Positions 21,290-32,528 of a DNA stretch of 64,000 nt are shown piece by piece. The position numbers were made by a program, and so were the translations under genes. Origin of the DNA: Pectinophora gossypiella (lineage: Eukaryota > Arthropoda > Insecta > Lepidoptera > Gelechiidae). The first letter of the stretch is position 1, and each line of letters opens with the position of its first letter. The stretch is taken from assembly GCF_024362695.1 (NCBI RefSeq), contig NC_065421.1, forward strand, positions 14,632,598 to 14,696,597, read 5' to 3'. The notes beneath the pieces are model-generated. The model had not been told where the DNA came from and did no database searches. It saw only the letters and a program-made list of their open reading frames with translations.

Positions 21290-21415
21290 AACTAAGTACC
21301 CACGCTTCACCAAACTTTTTGTTAACCTACGTGACCGGTGAGCCGTACTCGTATCGCCCTCTAATATAATAATGGCCGAGCCAACAATGTTAATGAAAAT
21401 AGGAATTGACGACAA
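21290..21415 (-). repeat. Rep-B copy, adjacent to the fold-back element
   Basis: Reverse of the family: GATGAACTAAGTACCCACGC, ACCGGTGAGCCG, CGTATCGCCCTC and ATGGCCGAGCCAACAATG. The Tc1 fold-back begins at 21421 just past the end of the recognisable Rep-B. Confidence 0.6.
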
Positions 21416-21757
21416 TAATACACTTCTCATCAAAAAAATCGAAACACTTCCGTTTTCATTGTTTCTGTCCGAATTTAACACAAAAAAGAATTCATACGAT
21501 GAAAAAAAATACATAAATGTATAGCTGGCAGTTTGGCCATTACAGTAATAAGCGAAAATTCTAAATTCAAAATTAGAATTTCATTTGTTTATCTTATAAA
21601 CGAAATGAATCACTGTTTTGAGACAAATGTGTGTTTAGGGTTGGAGTACATTTAGCGTTTAAAAACTAAAAATTGGCGCCTATCCTTAAACTTTTTGTTT
21701 TTTATTTCAATACTGTGACTTTGGGACGTCTGAAAAAAGGTTTTTTTTCTAAAACGT

Positions 21758-22201
21758 ATGGATACTTCGCCCACAGAAGCCGCCCAAGTTGTGGCATTGC
21801 TGGATTCTGGCCTTAGTCAGCGTGTTGTGGCTGCAAGACTGCATCTAAGCCTGTCATCTGTTCATAGAGTCTATAAACGTTATTGGGAGACTGGTTTGTT
21901 CACGCGCCGTTCAGGATCTGGCAGGAATCGGGTCACTTCTGAGCGAGATGATCGATTTATTGTAACAACTTCTTTAAGAAATCGACGCCTTAACGCTTTT
22001 CAACTGCAGCAGCGGCTTCGTGTTGTTCGAAGGGTGGCTGTAAGTGACTCTACAATTAGAAGAAGGTTGAAGGATCGTGGACTGGTACCGCATAAGCCAG
22101 CAAATGGGCCGAAATTAACTGCAGACCATCGAAGAGCGCGCCTTAACTTTGCACGTGAGCACCTAAATTGGTCATACCTACAGAACCGCCACCATAGCTG
22201 A
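21758..22201 (+). pseudogene. Tc1-type transposase N-terminus, left arm
   Basis: 147 codons. Residues 1-~140 form the paired-type double helix-turn-helix DNA-binding region of Tc1 transposases ('AAQVVALLDSGLSQRVVAARL', 'SLSSVHRVYKRY', a GSGRNR-type linker at ~53-58, then 'SDSTIRRRLKDRGL'). It ends at the 'HLNWSYLQ' point, where the sequence crosses the palindrome centre and picks up seven unrelated residues. The DDE catalytic domain is absent, so it cannot transpose. If expressed it would be a DNA-binding-only protein. It differs from the right copy at least at one Trp/Arg codon (YKRYW against YKRYR). Confidence 0.9.
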
Positions 22202-22745
22202 CCTTTTCTTCAATGCAGCATTGTGCATAGAGTTCTCCGTCTCTTCTGTAGACCTTGTTCCTTCCGTCGTTACCATACAGCATAATTTTACACTCATCAG
22301 AAAAGAGAACTTTGCTCCACTGTAGGTATGACCAATTTAGGTGCTCACGTGCAAAGTTAAGGCGCGCTCTTCGATGGTCTGCAGTTAATTTCGGCCCATT
22401 TGCTGGCTTATGCGGTACCAGTCCACGATCCTTCAACCTTCTTCTAATTGTAGAGTCACTTACAGCCACCCTTCGTACAACACGAAGCCGCTGCTGCAGT
22501 TGAAAAGCGTTAAGGCGTCGATTTCTTAAAGAAGTTGTTACAATAAATCGATCATCTCGCTCAGAAGTGACCCGATTCCTGCCAGATCCTGAACGGCGCG
22601 TGAACAAACCAGTCTCCCGATAACGTTTATAGACTCTATGAACAGATGACAGGCTTAGATGCAGTCTTGCAGCCACAACACGCTGACTAAGGCCAGAATC
22701 CAGCAATGCCACAACTTGGGCGGCTTCTGTGGGCGAAGTATCCAT
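22143..22745 (-). pseudogene. Tc1-type transposase N-terminus plus first catalytic Asp, right arm
   Basis: 200 codons on the minus strand. Residues 1-~143 duplicate the left-arm DNA-binding region. Residues ~144-190, encoded by the spacer, continue the natural protein through the 'VLFSDE' motif that holds the first Asp of the DDE triad and on to 'YGGGS'. The frame then runs into the antisense of the left arm, giving a short meaningless tail. The second and third catalytic residues are missing. This copy shows that the ancestral element was a normal Tc1-family transposon of which ~40% of the coding region survives. Confidence 0.9.
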
Positions 22746-23084
22746 ACGTTTTAGAAAAAAAACCTTTTTTCAGACGTCCCAAAGTCACAGTATTGAAATA
22801 AAAAACAAAAAGTTTAAGGATAGGCGCCAATTTTTAGTTTTTAAACGCTAAATGTACTCCAACCCTAAACACACATTTGTCTCAAAACAGTGATTCATTT
22901 CGTTTATAAGATAAACAAATGAAATTCTAATTTTGAATTTAGAATTTTCGCTTATTACTGTAATGGCCAAACTGCCAGCTATACATTTATGTATTTTTTT
23001 TCATCGTATGAATTCTTTTTTGTGTTAAATTCGGACAGAAACAATGAAAACGGAAGTGTTTCGATTTTTTTGATGAGAAGTGTA

Positions 23085-23575
23085 TTATAATTAATATCTA
23101 CATTTAGGCCTCGGCACAAATAGATAGGTGGCGGAATAATTAATTTATAATAGCTAGCCCATCAATGGATTTAATTATTTCATAGTAAATAGGAACATTC
23201 AATAACCCGAGATGCATTATGCTATAACTATACCTACCACTACCTATCTATCTGTCTACACAAGTATCAATGTTTAGATAATAATAATATATTAATACAG
23301 TTAACAGTCGCAAATTCGCAATGTATGGTTGTGATTGATTAAGGGTGAAGCTATTGTTAGTCACGCAGCTATGGTAGAGTTTAATCACACGTTAATTAAA
23401 GAAGTATTTTATAAAGAAATTATATATAAAATACCTCAAAAATCTTTCCATAAAAATCTGTTGGCTGAACTTACGATCGGTAGCAAAATAGTTTTTTTTT
23501 ATAAAGAAAAAAAAAACGTAATAAAATGTGAATAAAATTATCAAAAGCGCTACACTTTTCAACGTTAAAACATAA
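23085..23575. other. AT-rich, no gene
   Basis: A 66-codon frame at 23335-23535 is Lys/Ile-rich and unremarkable. Nothing recognised. Confidence 0.3.
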
Positions 23576-23579
23576 AATG

Positions 23580-23700
23580 CTCTTACGACTATAATTCCGA
23601 TTGGGGTAGTCAGTCATGAACTCACCAGTACACTGTAATTACGTAGTACTCAGGTCTCACCGATATTTTTGTTAGACCAACGTCACAGGTGTGACGTCAT
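23580..23700 (-). repeat. Rep-B copy, diverged
   Basis: TACGACTATAATTCCGATTGG, TAGTCAGTCATG and GTTAGACCAACGTCACAGG match the family in reverse. Confidence 0.5.
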
Positions 23701-23709
23701 CGCCGTCCA

Positions 23710-23735
23710 GGTGTGTGTGTGTGTGTGTGTGTGTT
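23710..23735. repeat. (GT)n microsatellite
   Basis: About twelve uninterrupted GT units directly after the Rep-B remnant. Confidence 0.9.
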
Positions 23736-23739
23736 TATA

Positions 23740-24560
23740 TATTTTATTTTCTACTTCTACTTATTGCAACTTCAAAACCATACATATTTCTTCAGTCAAA
23801 CATGGAATCTGACGTCATCTTGTAAAAATGTCACCCATGTACATGTGAAAACCAATATGGCGCGCAAATGCATTCTTTGTTACGGAGATGCTTCTGAAAT
23901 GGGATTTAAAAACCTTTCAGCTCCTCTCTTGGAGACATGATGTCACGTCGCAAATACACTTTGGCACACTGACATGTGATTCTTTGAAAAATTTGATGCC
24001 TTCTTCTTCTTCTAATCTTTTTATCCCCTTTTCCTTTAAGCCCTATATCCGTAGGGCTCGAATAATAGATTTCCACACTTTGCGATCTTATAAGTAATTA
24101 ATAAATTCTATGTTTTGCTCTTCTATTTTAATAGAAACACATTTTTTTAAATAGAGTTTTTTTACAAAATTCTTGCAATTGAATTGGAAATACGCTGGCT
24201 TTCTAATATGTACTTATCTAAGTTAAAAAGTCATCAGTCTAAGTTAAAAAGTCAGTTTTCATAGAAACACATTTTATTTAAATAGGGTTTTTTTTACATA
24301 GTTGTTGCAATTGAATTGGAACTTCGCTGGCATTCTAATTTGTCCGGTCAAACAGTAAAACTATAAAATAACTATCTGACCTCACTTCAAACAATCAATC
24401 AATCAATAATACTTTATTGCACAACGACATATACAAAGGACACAAACATACGAATAAAAATAAGCACAATAGGCGGCCTCACTTCATCTACATCATCCCC
24501 CTTCCCTTTTTTTTTCCTCCTTGCCTCCGTGTGTATCATCTCAATAGCGTTAACCCGTTT
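23740..24560. other. No gene; local near-duplication
   Basis: 24130-24210 and 24255-24345 are similar (ATAGAAACACATTTT, then TTGCAATTGAATTGGAA and GCTGGC(T/A)TTCTAAT), an imperfect ~125 bp duplication. 24390-24470 is a short AT-rich 'CAATAATACTTTATTGCACAACG' stretch like LINE 3' ends. Confidence 0.4.
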
Positions 24561-24566
24561 TGTTAC

Positions 24567-24830
24567 AGGGTCCGCTTACTTAACCTGATGGTTTGAGAGA
24601 TCCGGGTTTTTTTATAGTAGTAACTGTCTGTTTGTTTTCTTTCACCGCTGAAATACAAACATAGCATCACGCTCATATATACGAAAGGGTAGGCAGAAGT
24701 GTACAAGTACCACTACTCGCCAGCCTTGTTTAAGTTCGATGTGGAGAGTTTCCTTAACTGCTGAACACGTGATAATCATTTATAATACAAACATGAATGC
24801 GAAAATCATTGTTTCATCTTCAAAGACTTC
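24567..24830 (-). repeat. SINE-3, broken copy
   Basis: Tail part at 24567-24622 (AGGGTCCGCTTACTTAACC, GATGGTTTGAGAGATCC) and body part at 24735-24800 (TTTCCTTAACTGCTGAACACGTGATAATC). Between them is an inserted '...CATCACGCTCATATATACG...GGGTAGGCAG' retroposon end. Confidence 0.6.
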
Positions 24831-24835
24831 CAATT

Positions 24836-25040
24836 CAAATTCAAATTCAAAAATATCTTTATTCAGTAGGTAACATAGTTACACTTTGAATCGTCAATTT
24901 TTACATAACGAACGTCTCGTCCGCCTAAAGCTACTGCAGCTTCTCACAACCCGTATAGCCGGGGAAAAGAAGCTGCAAGAAAAACCTCGGCACAGGGCCC
25001 TAGACGTTCTTTAAAAACAACATAAAATATTGTTATACAA
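24836..25040 (+). repeat. Rep-E copy
   Basis: CAAATTCAAAAATATCTTTATTC to CTCGGCACAGGGCCCTAGACG. Almost identical to 13050-13250 apart from a small deletion of the GCCGGCCGGC patch. Confidence 0.7.
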
Positions 25041-25229
25041 TGCTTTCAATGATTCAAATGTGTGTTTAGAAGTGAAAACTAGTGCGGGTATACATTACGA
25101 GTGGCTGGGCGACCAATCACCTGTACCTACGTAGCTACAGTCGTGGCTGTTCATTAAAATTTGCCCTTTGATCTAGACACACGCCCGCACCATACTCCCG
25201 TTACTCGCTCAGCTTCAAACTACCTACTA

Positions 25230-25565
25230 TTACATAACATAACATAAACAGCCTATATACGTCCCACTGCTGGGCACAGGCCTACCCTCAATCAACCGGC
25301 GGGGGTACAGAGCATACTCCACCACGCTGGTCCACTGCGGGAGGTATTTTTACGGCTAATAGCCGGGACCCACGGCTTAACGTGCCCTCCAAAGCACGGA
25401 ATCAACTTATTTATTCAGACAATCAAGTGATTCAAGCCTGTAAAGTCCTTACCAAATAAAGAGCAGTCTCACAAAGTGATTTCGACAATGTCCCTATCGG
25501 GAATCTAACCTGGACCTCCAGATCGTGAGCCTAACGCTCTAACCACTAGACCACGACGGCTGTTA
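25230..25565 (-). mobile_element. SINE-1, full copy (minus)
   Basis: The tRNA-like head on the minus strand (GTGGTCTAGTGGTTAGAGCG, then GGTCCAGGTTAGATTCCCG as the B-box region) is at 25485-25560. The body and the CCTATATACGTCCCACTGC tail run leftward to the CATAACATAACATAAAC end. Confidence 0.85.
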
Positions 25566-25607
25566 CCTACTATTACTTATCACAATTTAATACAAAACGC
25601 TACATTG

Positions 25608-25872
25608 GCTCACGATCTGAAGATCCAGGTTCAATTCCCGATGGAGACATTGTCGAAATCACTTTGTTAGGCTGTCTTTAGTTTGGTAAGAATTTTTCAG
25701 GCTTGAATCACCTGATTGTCTATAAAAGTAAGATGATTCCGTGCTTCGGAAGGCACGTTAAGCTGTTGGTCCCGGCTATTCATCATCCATCTCCATCAAC
25801 CTGAAGTGGATCAGCATGGTGGAGTATACTCCAGACCCCTTCCGGTTAATTGAAGGCAGGCCTTATAAGAGG
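25608..25872 (+). mobile_element. SINE-1 copy (plus), head-to-head with the previous one
   Basis: Starts inside the head (GGCTCACGATCTGAAGATCC, B box GGTTCAATTCCC) and runs through GGCACGTTAAGCTGTTGGTCCC to TTCCGGTTAATTGAAGGCAGGCC. It lies ~45 bp from the oppositely oriented full copy. Confidence 0.8.
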
Positions 25873-25879
25873 GAGAGAG

Positions 25880-26585
25880 AAGAATTCTCGCATGTCTCGC
25901 TCTTACCCGTCGCCGTCATCTCCACTTTTGCGGGAATGCAATAAATGAATGAATGAATGTTTGAATGTTTTGTGGTGGTGTTCGAGTAGCTTGCTGCGTT
26001 CTATCGCGTGTGTGAGAGTGCCAGTGCCTTTCTGGGTAAGCTCGTTCCACCGTCGATCTCTTCTCCTCGTGGCAGAATGAAGTCAAGAGCAAACCCATCT
26101 TTATTAAAAAAAATGCATATTAAAATCGTTGATGTTAGGAGAAACCCGTCACAATATACGACTAGTAGCGTATTAATTAGCGGTACACGACCGCCCGAAG
26201 AAAATCACAACTAATATACAGTGCACTAACATGCGCGGGCTGCTTCTTATTAAAGATAAACATAAGAAATGAAAGAACTCGCAACTGTCTTCAAAACAAA
26301 GTAAGATCGCATTAAAAAGGGTTTATTTTGCTCTAAAAGGAAACTTATTAAAAAGAGTATTGCATTTTTTGTTTATTTCTTAGAATTATGAACACATCTA
26401 GACACAATTGCGCCAAATAGGAGAAAGTTCGTATAAATAAATAACAATTATTAGTTGAAAAAATATATATTATCTTCTAATTAGGATGTTAACAGATTTA
26501 TTTAACTTTATATAGTGCGTTCTATCCTCAATAGCATTCTGAAGGTGTTGTTTGAGAAGTATGACTCCCCTTGCCTCAGACACTG
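25880..26585. other. No gene recognised
   Basis: Short overlapping frames on both strands (25916-26214) show no domain. 26270-26510 is AT-rich. Confidence 0.3.
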
Positions 26586-26589
26586 TCAC

Positions 26590-26860
26590 AACGTGAGCGT
26601 TGGGCTCACGATCCGGAGGTCCCGGGTTCGAATTCGGTATGGTTTGGTTAAAGACATTACAGATTGATCACGGTATTGTCCGAAACTAAAATGGTCCGTG
26701 CTTCGGAGGGCGTGTAAGCCGTTGGTCCCGGTTACTACTTATTGATGTAAATACATAGTCGGTACATGAACCATGTCCGGGGCCTTTGGCGACTTAATAA
26801 TAACCCTAACAGCAGGGTGATGAGGTTGGTAACCATTTCATAACACACACGATAGAAGAC
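26590..26860 (+). mobile_element. SINE-2 copy
   Basis: The head is entered part-way (GAGCGTTGGGCTCACGATCC, B box GGTTCGAATTC), then GTGCTTCGGAGGGCGTGTAAGCC and CCTTTGGCGACTTAATAATAACC, ending CACACACGATAGAAG. Confidence 0.8.
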
Positions 26861-26864
26861 TAAC

Positions 26865-27315
26865 ATAGCTTTAAGAAAATTGATACTAAAACAACTGGTC
26901 TTTTGTTGCCTTTTTTTATTCAATAAATTATAACTACATTTTCTCTTTCCACCAGGTTTCCACCAGACGCAGAAAACCTGAAAAGTAAGAAATACTGAAC
27001 GTTTTCCTTTCATAATTTTAAATACTAGTGACGTACAACCCCACCGATATACTACATCTTTCATAACTTCTCAACTCCAATATACGTAAGTGCGCGTAAA
27101 TGCGGCGGTATCCCCGGGTTTTATATGAAAAATATAAAATTTGAACGCCAAGTGTGAGCGTGACACTGCTCTGCTTAGCGCAAGAGATAGGGACCAAAAT
27201 ATTTATTGCTCTATGAATACACTATTCGTATTTTGATACTTTCCTAGTGATCATTTTAAGTACGTATGCATTATTTTTTTTCCTGTGTGATTTGTTGTTT
27301 ATTTTTTATATTCCT
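26865..27315. other. No gene recognised
   Basis: Unassigned sequence. Confidence 0.3.
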
Positions 27316-27317
27316 TG

Positions 27318-27590
27318 GTAGCCCAATTGAAAAACGCTTGACTCTCACTTTGAAATTTCGAATCCCATTACAAGCCTAAACCAATGATTTTAGAAATTGT
27401 TTGGATCATAAAATGATTATCACGTACTCAGCGGTGCAACAAAACATCGTGAGGAAGCCTACATACCGGAGAAATGCGTTTCGGAGGTTCTAAGGTCAGA
27501 CAGGCAGTCGCTTCTGTAAAAAAAACAGACCTATTAAATCTTCAGGTTAGGTTAGCTGACCTTGTGAAAAACGGGATAACGAAGATAATG
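27318..27590 (+). mobile_element. SINE-3 copy
   Basis: Degenerate head (GGTAGCCCAATTGAAAAACGC, B-box remnant TTTCGAATCCC). The body is TGATTATCACGTACTCAGCGG and ACATCGTGAGGAAGCC; the tail is CAGACAGGCAGTCGCTTCTG to GTGAAAAACGGGATAACG. Confidence 0.75.
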
Positions 27591-27599
27591 TTTCATATT

Positions 27600-29560
27600 A
27601 TATTATTTAGAATTTGCCTTGAAATACTGAAAGAATTCGCCATTTTGAACCAAACTTTAAACTTTATTATCCTTTAAACTCTAGAGAAACTTTTCTTTTT
27701 TTATATATCGATTGCATTAGCTACTTGGGCGGTGTTATAACCTACAAAATTATAAATTATATATATTGTCGCCTAGAAATTACATACCCAAACAAAATTT
27801 CAAAAGAATTTATTATCAAAGCATGACAAAACAAAATGAAACAGCAATTTAGCTTTCCGACACCAAAATATCTGCGGGCGATAACATTTTTTCTATCAAA
27901 CACCTTTCAGATCGGGACTAACGTTACACAAATCCGAAAAAAGTTGTCTGGCAGCGAATTGGAAACTAGAAAACTAGACTAACCGAGCCTTTTATATGAG
28001 GAAGCCAGCCTTCCAATCTAGGTAACGAAATGGAAATGGTAATTGTCTGGACTGCGGGTGATAGTTTTGTTACTAAGCTGTATCGGTCTCGCAGAGTCGT
28101 GGCTGTTTTGAATCATTTCAAAGGAGGAATCCTGTAGGCATCACATGATATAGGTACTGCATGTGTTATGTTATGCGTTTGGGGTTTTCAGGCGATTAAG
28201 ACACAGCTAAGAATTACGTTGTATTCACTTTTTCAGGACATAAAACATAATAAAGGGAGCAAACTTCTTCTGGTGGTCTGACAGAGTCCGGAAGACAAAC
28301 CAATGGCCCGAATAGAGAAAATGAATGTGTCTAGCGTCGAACGTGGTCGATTATAATCTGCCGACAAAAACGACCGACTTCTCAACACAAAAATTCAAAT
28401 AAACCGACCATAAACTAACACACATCACAGTACTTGCTTGAAAATCTGCCTTCTATTTTCTGCAAAGGCATTGATCCAGTTTATTAGCAGCTTTTAAGGC
28501 AAAAGCGTTTTCGGTACTGTCCCTGGGCTGGATATGTTCGGAACTTGAGATTGAGAACCTTCCTTCTCGCTTTTTAAAGGCACTTGCTCAATGCTCAGCA
28601 ATTGCCCAAATAGTCCATCCCTTTACCAGAGTTAGGCAGATTTGTCCAGTTCGATAACCATATCAGCGGCTAGAAATGGTGTCCAATCACAGCACGCGTT
28701 GAATTCTTCTGATGTCGTCATCAGATTTACTAATAAAAAATCGGCCTTATTAGTCCTGAAATAGAGATTATTAGCGAAATAATGTTGGTCTGCTTCCAAC
28801 TATTAGTCCACCACTCCACCATCAGCTAATACTTCAAAAATTTTATGGATACCGTGAAATTGGTTCACAGTATTTATTATTCGCAGGGATAAAAATGTTT
28901 CTGTAACTAGAATCTGTGCATATGCAAATATTTGATGTTGGCTTAGCATAAAAATTTAGAAAATTTTGTCGGGAACATTTGTTTTGTTTTAGGATAACAT
29001 TTTGATTCACAACTGTTAGTGTTATACATAATTGTAATATAAATATTATTGACTGTTTTTCTTTTACTTTCATTACGGTAAATACTTTTGAAAATAATAA
29101 AATTAAAAAAAAAACAAAATTTGTTGCTTCAGTAAAACAGATAATAATTATTTATAAGTCATACTAAATATTAACTTAACAACGAATCGAATTTCTATCT
29201 TTGTCAAACTCACAAAACATTGGAGGATTATCCAAATACCCAAATATGGTTTGGAATTCTGAAAACAAATATTAAAAAAGAAACAGAGTATTATCCTGGC
29301 CATCAGGTGGGAGTGGAACCCAAAATAAAAATAAAACTTACAACGTATTACTTTTTAACTTTTCAAACCGACTTGGATCTGGAATTCATTTTAGGACTTC
29401 GTGACTAAAGGTCTAAACGGTACATGGCTGTCAGTGGGTTTTTACTGAGGTTGGTCATCCACCTGACAACCCACACGACAGAAGAAGTAGTACGTTAATC
29501 TGTCACTCCGTTCGGTATATTGATATTTTATTATTTACTGCATTCGACTTTGTTACTTCA
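27600..29560. other. Unassigned ~2 kb
   Basis: The longest stretch without a recognised repeat in the left half. No open frame above 76 codons carries a motif. Around 29410-29490 is a weak SINE-2 tail trace ('TTACTGAGGTTGGTCATCCACC...CACACGACAGAAG'). It could be intergenic or intronic. Confidence 0.35.
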
Positions 29561-29574
29561 AATTCATGTGGAGC

Positions 29575-29891
29575 TTTTTTTTTTTTTTGACGTGACTTAT
29601 CGTAGATTTGCCGCAGGTGGCATTAACTACTTGGCCGGACAAATGGGGAGCGCTGAAGGCTCTCACCCGGTACAACGTTTAAGACAACAGGCCTGAGGGT
29701 GCCCAGTTGGCGCGAACCTCGGCTCAGGGCGTCGTCTGAGAGGAAAAATATTTGAAAGAATTAATCGACCCTAGTGGGTCGATAGCGATAAGCGCTGAAT
29801 GAGGGAAATCGTCGACCACGCCGGCGGGGTCGGTATCGGGGTCCTGAAGTGTTTGGTGTCGCGAGCTGATTGGCTGCCTCTATGGCTAGAG
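29575..29891 (-). mobile_element. Rep-A, near full length, minus strand
   Basis: From poly(T) plus GACGTGACTTATCG to GAGCTGATTGGCTGCC(T)CTATGGCTAGAG. It is flanked by a 12 bp direct repeat, TTCATGTGGAGC (29563-29574 and 29892-29903). Poly(A) end plus target duplication confirm RNA-mediated insertion. It shows the undisturbed centre, CGACCCTAGTGGGTCGATAG. Confidence 0.88.
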
Positions 29892-29974
29892 TTCATGTGG
29901 AGCATAGATAATTAATAGCACGTGGTTTCCAGGATTTGTGTCCGATTAATGGCAATACGCAACGGGAATCGCTG

Positions 29975-30215
29975 ATGTGGGACGAAAAGCCGCCAGACTC
30001 AAATGGGATTGGACCGGACATGTTTGTCGCATGCGCCATGGGCGGTGGGTATGGATCGTAGCGCATTGGGTGCCTCATGACGGGTACAGGCGCCGAGGTA
30101 GACCTCGAAAGAAATGACGATTTGGACGCTTGCCGGAGGGACTGGCCGGAGTACGCACAGGACCGCGAAAAATGGAAAGAGGAAGGGGAGGCCTTTGCCT
30201 AGCAGTGGGATCTTG
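29975..30215 (+). pseudogene. RTE-type reverse transcriptase C-terminus, frameshifted
   Basis: Reads 'KWDWTGHVCRM', 'RWVWIVAHWVP' and 'RRRGRPRK' in one frame. After a frameshift at about 30115 it continues 'DDLDACRRDWPEYAQDREKWKEEGEAFA' in another. Same family as 8590-8835. It lies just right of the Rep-A insertion. Confidence 0.8.
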
Positions 30216-30219
30216 TAGT

Positions 30220-31390
30220 CTAGATTAGATTACATTAGATTAATGACAATAGGCTAGCCCCTTTTACATGGGACTTAAACACAACTGGTGACGAGTGGGT
30301 GTATAATTTATCATCTCCGGGGTACAGTCCTGATCCTAAGCTACGTTATGTTTTTTCCTATTTTTAAAATTTCCCTCAAGTAACATTTCAATAAAAGAAT
30401 AAATCATCGTACTACCTTTGTAGTTGAGTTGTGGGTGTGTAAAAAGTTTTACAAAATATGATCGATTTTTTTAATAAGGAACCTTAACAGGCCAGTCTGC
30501 CTCGCACCTGACTGGTTTTATTTTCGATGACAAAGCCCTAGTGTTGTAAGAAATTCAATTTTATTTCTAAGCAAAGATTGAAAAGCTCTCTCGAGATTAC
30601 AACTCTAATTTGAAACGAAAAAAGAATTGGCTTAGTCCTTTTCCAACAACCAACTGTGGCAAAAGTTTTTTGCTTTTTCTAAGAAAGGACTATATTCTTA
30701 ATGTATATTCTAAAAACTATTTTATACGTAACATTAGGTGTACTCGCGGCTTCTTTTTCCCTCGTGTAAGATCAATGATCGACCACATCACAAAACTATT
30801 GAAATAAAACACATCACTGTTTAAAAATAGTAAGTAAACCAATTTCTAAAACGAGATATAATGAAGCGATGGCATGCCAGGACAAACCCAAGACGGTTTA
30901 TTGGTATGTCTGCATTATTCCATTTATATGTACATTTTTTTTTTGTTAAATAAAAAAAAAAAAAAAACTCTGGTACGAGAATCACTCTAATATAGCTCAT
31001 AACGACTACATACTTAATTACTTCGTTACGTGGCCTCTGAAGATCATCATACTTTATGACAATCGGGTATTCGGTCTGCAATGACCTAACCACACTAGTA
31101 ATCCCAAAGTGATTTTTGTGACATGTTCCCACCAGAGATCGTACCCAGTCCACATCGAGAGGGAAACGCTCTTACCACTAGACCACAGAAGAGGTTAAGT
31201 AATAAATAACCTATGTAATTTATTACACTCTGTTTTAAGTTTATATTGCTAACCACTTTTCATACATATGTTTCGAATTGAGGGCTTCCTTTTTTCTAAA
31301 AATCTTATAGATATTAAAAGTTTATGTCCCTAGATACATCCAACTCTTGCTCTAAAATCTTTTCGGCTGACACGTTGCACTTGTCCCGGA
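30220..31390. other. No gene recognised
   Basis: Contains long poly(T)/poly(A) tracts at 30934-30967. 31040-31195 has a weak tRNA-like stretch on the minus strand (GTGGTCTAGTGGTAAGAGCG), an old SINE head. Confidence 0.4.
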
Positions 31391-31395
31391 ATGGG

Positions 31396-31455
31396 TTTCC
31401 ATTTAAGCGCCTCCTTAGCGCCCCTTAGCGCCCCCTAGCGCCCCGTAGCGCCCCA
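31396..31455. repeat. Minisatellite of 'TAGCGCCCC' units
   Basis: Four consecutive units of 10-11 bp (TTAGCGCCCC, TTAGCGCCCC, CTAGCGCCCC, GTAGCGCCCC). Confidence 0.85.
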
Positions 31456-31459
31456 AGCC

Positions 31460-32525
31460 TGACGGTTGTAAACGTGCCTAAACGTGTTCGGTACAGTGAG
31501 TCGGTATTTTCCACCGGTAGTGATATAAATCGCTCTAGAGCTTCGCTCGATCAACTGTGGAAAGTGCAGCTTTTTCGGAGATATTGCGAACATACGACAA
31601 GCTTTTTACTTGTGATGTCAAGTTGGAGTTTTGTAAACGAATTTGTGAAGTTGGCGATGGATGGAGGTTCACTCCAACGCGAACGCTCCGCATCTCTTTG
31701 GAAATTCATTTCTCATTGTATGGTGCTCCAATACCAATGTTATGATATATTTTTAAATCCAATAGGTTGGCTCTTGATACATTCTGCCTCTTAAAGAATT
31801 TAACACAGTGTCACCGGTGTAACCAGCGTGCCCAGAAAGTGCCTATTCATCCTTGCCTTAAAGGAACTCAAGTTATAAGTTGTGGGAGTATCTCAACCAA
31901 GTATGGATGACAAGCCACTATTATTGTTAAAAAATAATTTTCCACGGTAACATTATCATTTCTGTAGCAGATAATTTATAGGGCAAAACTTGAGTATTAT
32001 AATTTTAAAGCAGTACTTACGTACTGTTAAAAAATAGTCAAGCCAGTGAAAACTTCAAATATTATCAATTTTTTTTCGTTGAAAAGGTAAGGTATACTTT
32101 GAACTACGCGACGCAAAACGTAATACGTAATACAAATATGATTTTACGCAGATCCTCGTAATCATAACAAAAACAATTGCATGTTTCAGTGATCGCAACC
32201 GTATGCGCATATGGCTGCAGTATGGCGGTAGAGATTCTCAAATATAAATCATATTTTCTAGGAACCGTCCGCCGCCGCCGCCGCGTGCGCCTCGAGATAC
32301 ACTCCATGCGTTCAGAAGAAAAAAACAAATTAAAAGAGATTTTATTCTCACGGAGCGACGGAACTATTATGACGTTATGTTCTGTGAAATTGTCTTTTTT
32401 AATTGACCGACATGCAACAATGACTCTTGCATTGGTTTTTATGGCTTAAAGATATACTTATAAGACACGTCTGTTATCATTTATTTACTTAATAATAAGT
32501 GACATGCACCATTCCAAGATTTGTA
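31460..32525. other. No gene supported
   Basis: Overlapping short frames at 31474-31794 and 32104-32449 have no recognised domain. 32267-32290 is a short GCC-repeat patch (CGCCGCCGCCGCCGCG) that could mark a real exon or promoter, but nothing confirms it. Confidence 0.25.
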
Positions 32526-32528
32526 TAA

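Larger units (their letters stand above)
21421..23082. mobile_element. Tc1/mariner fold-back element (two inverted 5' halves)
   Basis: A 1662 bp palindrome. Left arm 21421-22183 and right arm 22320-23082 are both 763 bp, with no net length difference. I saw only two mismatches in the coding part. The spacer is 136 bp. The ends read CACTTCTCATCAAAAAAATC and its exact reverse, flanked by TA on both sides (21419-21420, 23083-23084), the hallmark of Tc1/mariner integration. Each arm is the terminal inverted repeat, untranslated leader and first ~140 codons of a Tc1-type transposase. The spacer belongs to the right copy only. The element therefore kept two functional ends but no complete transposase. 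Confidence 0.93.
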
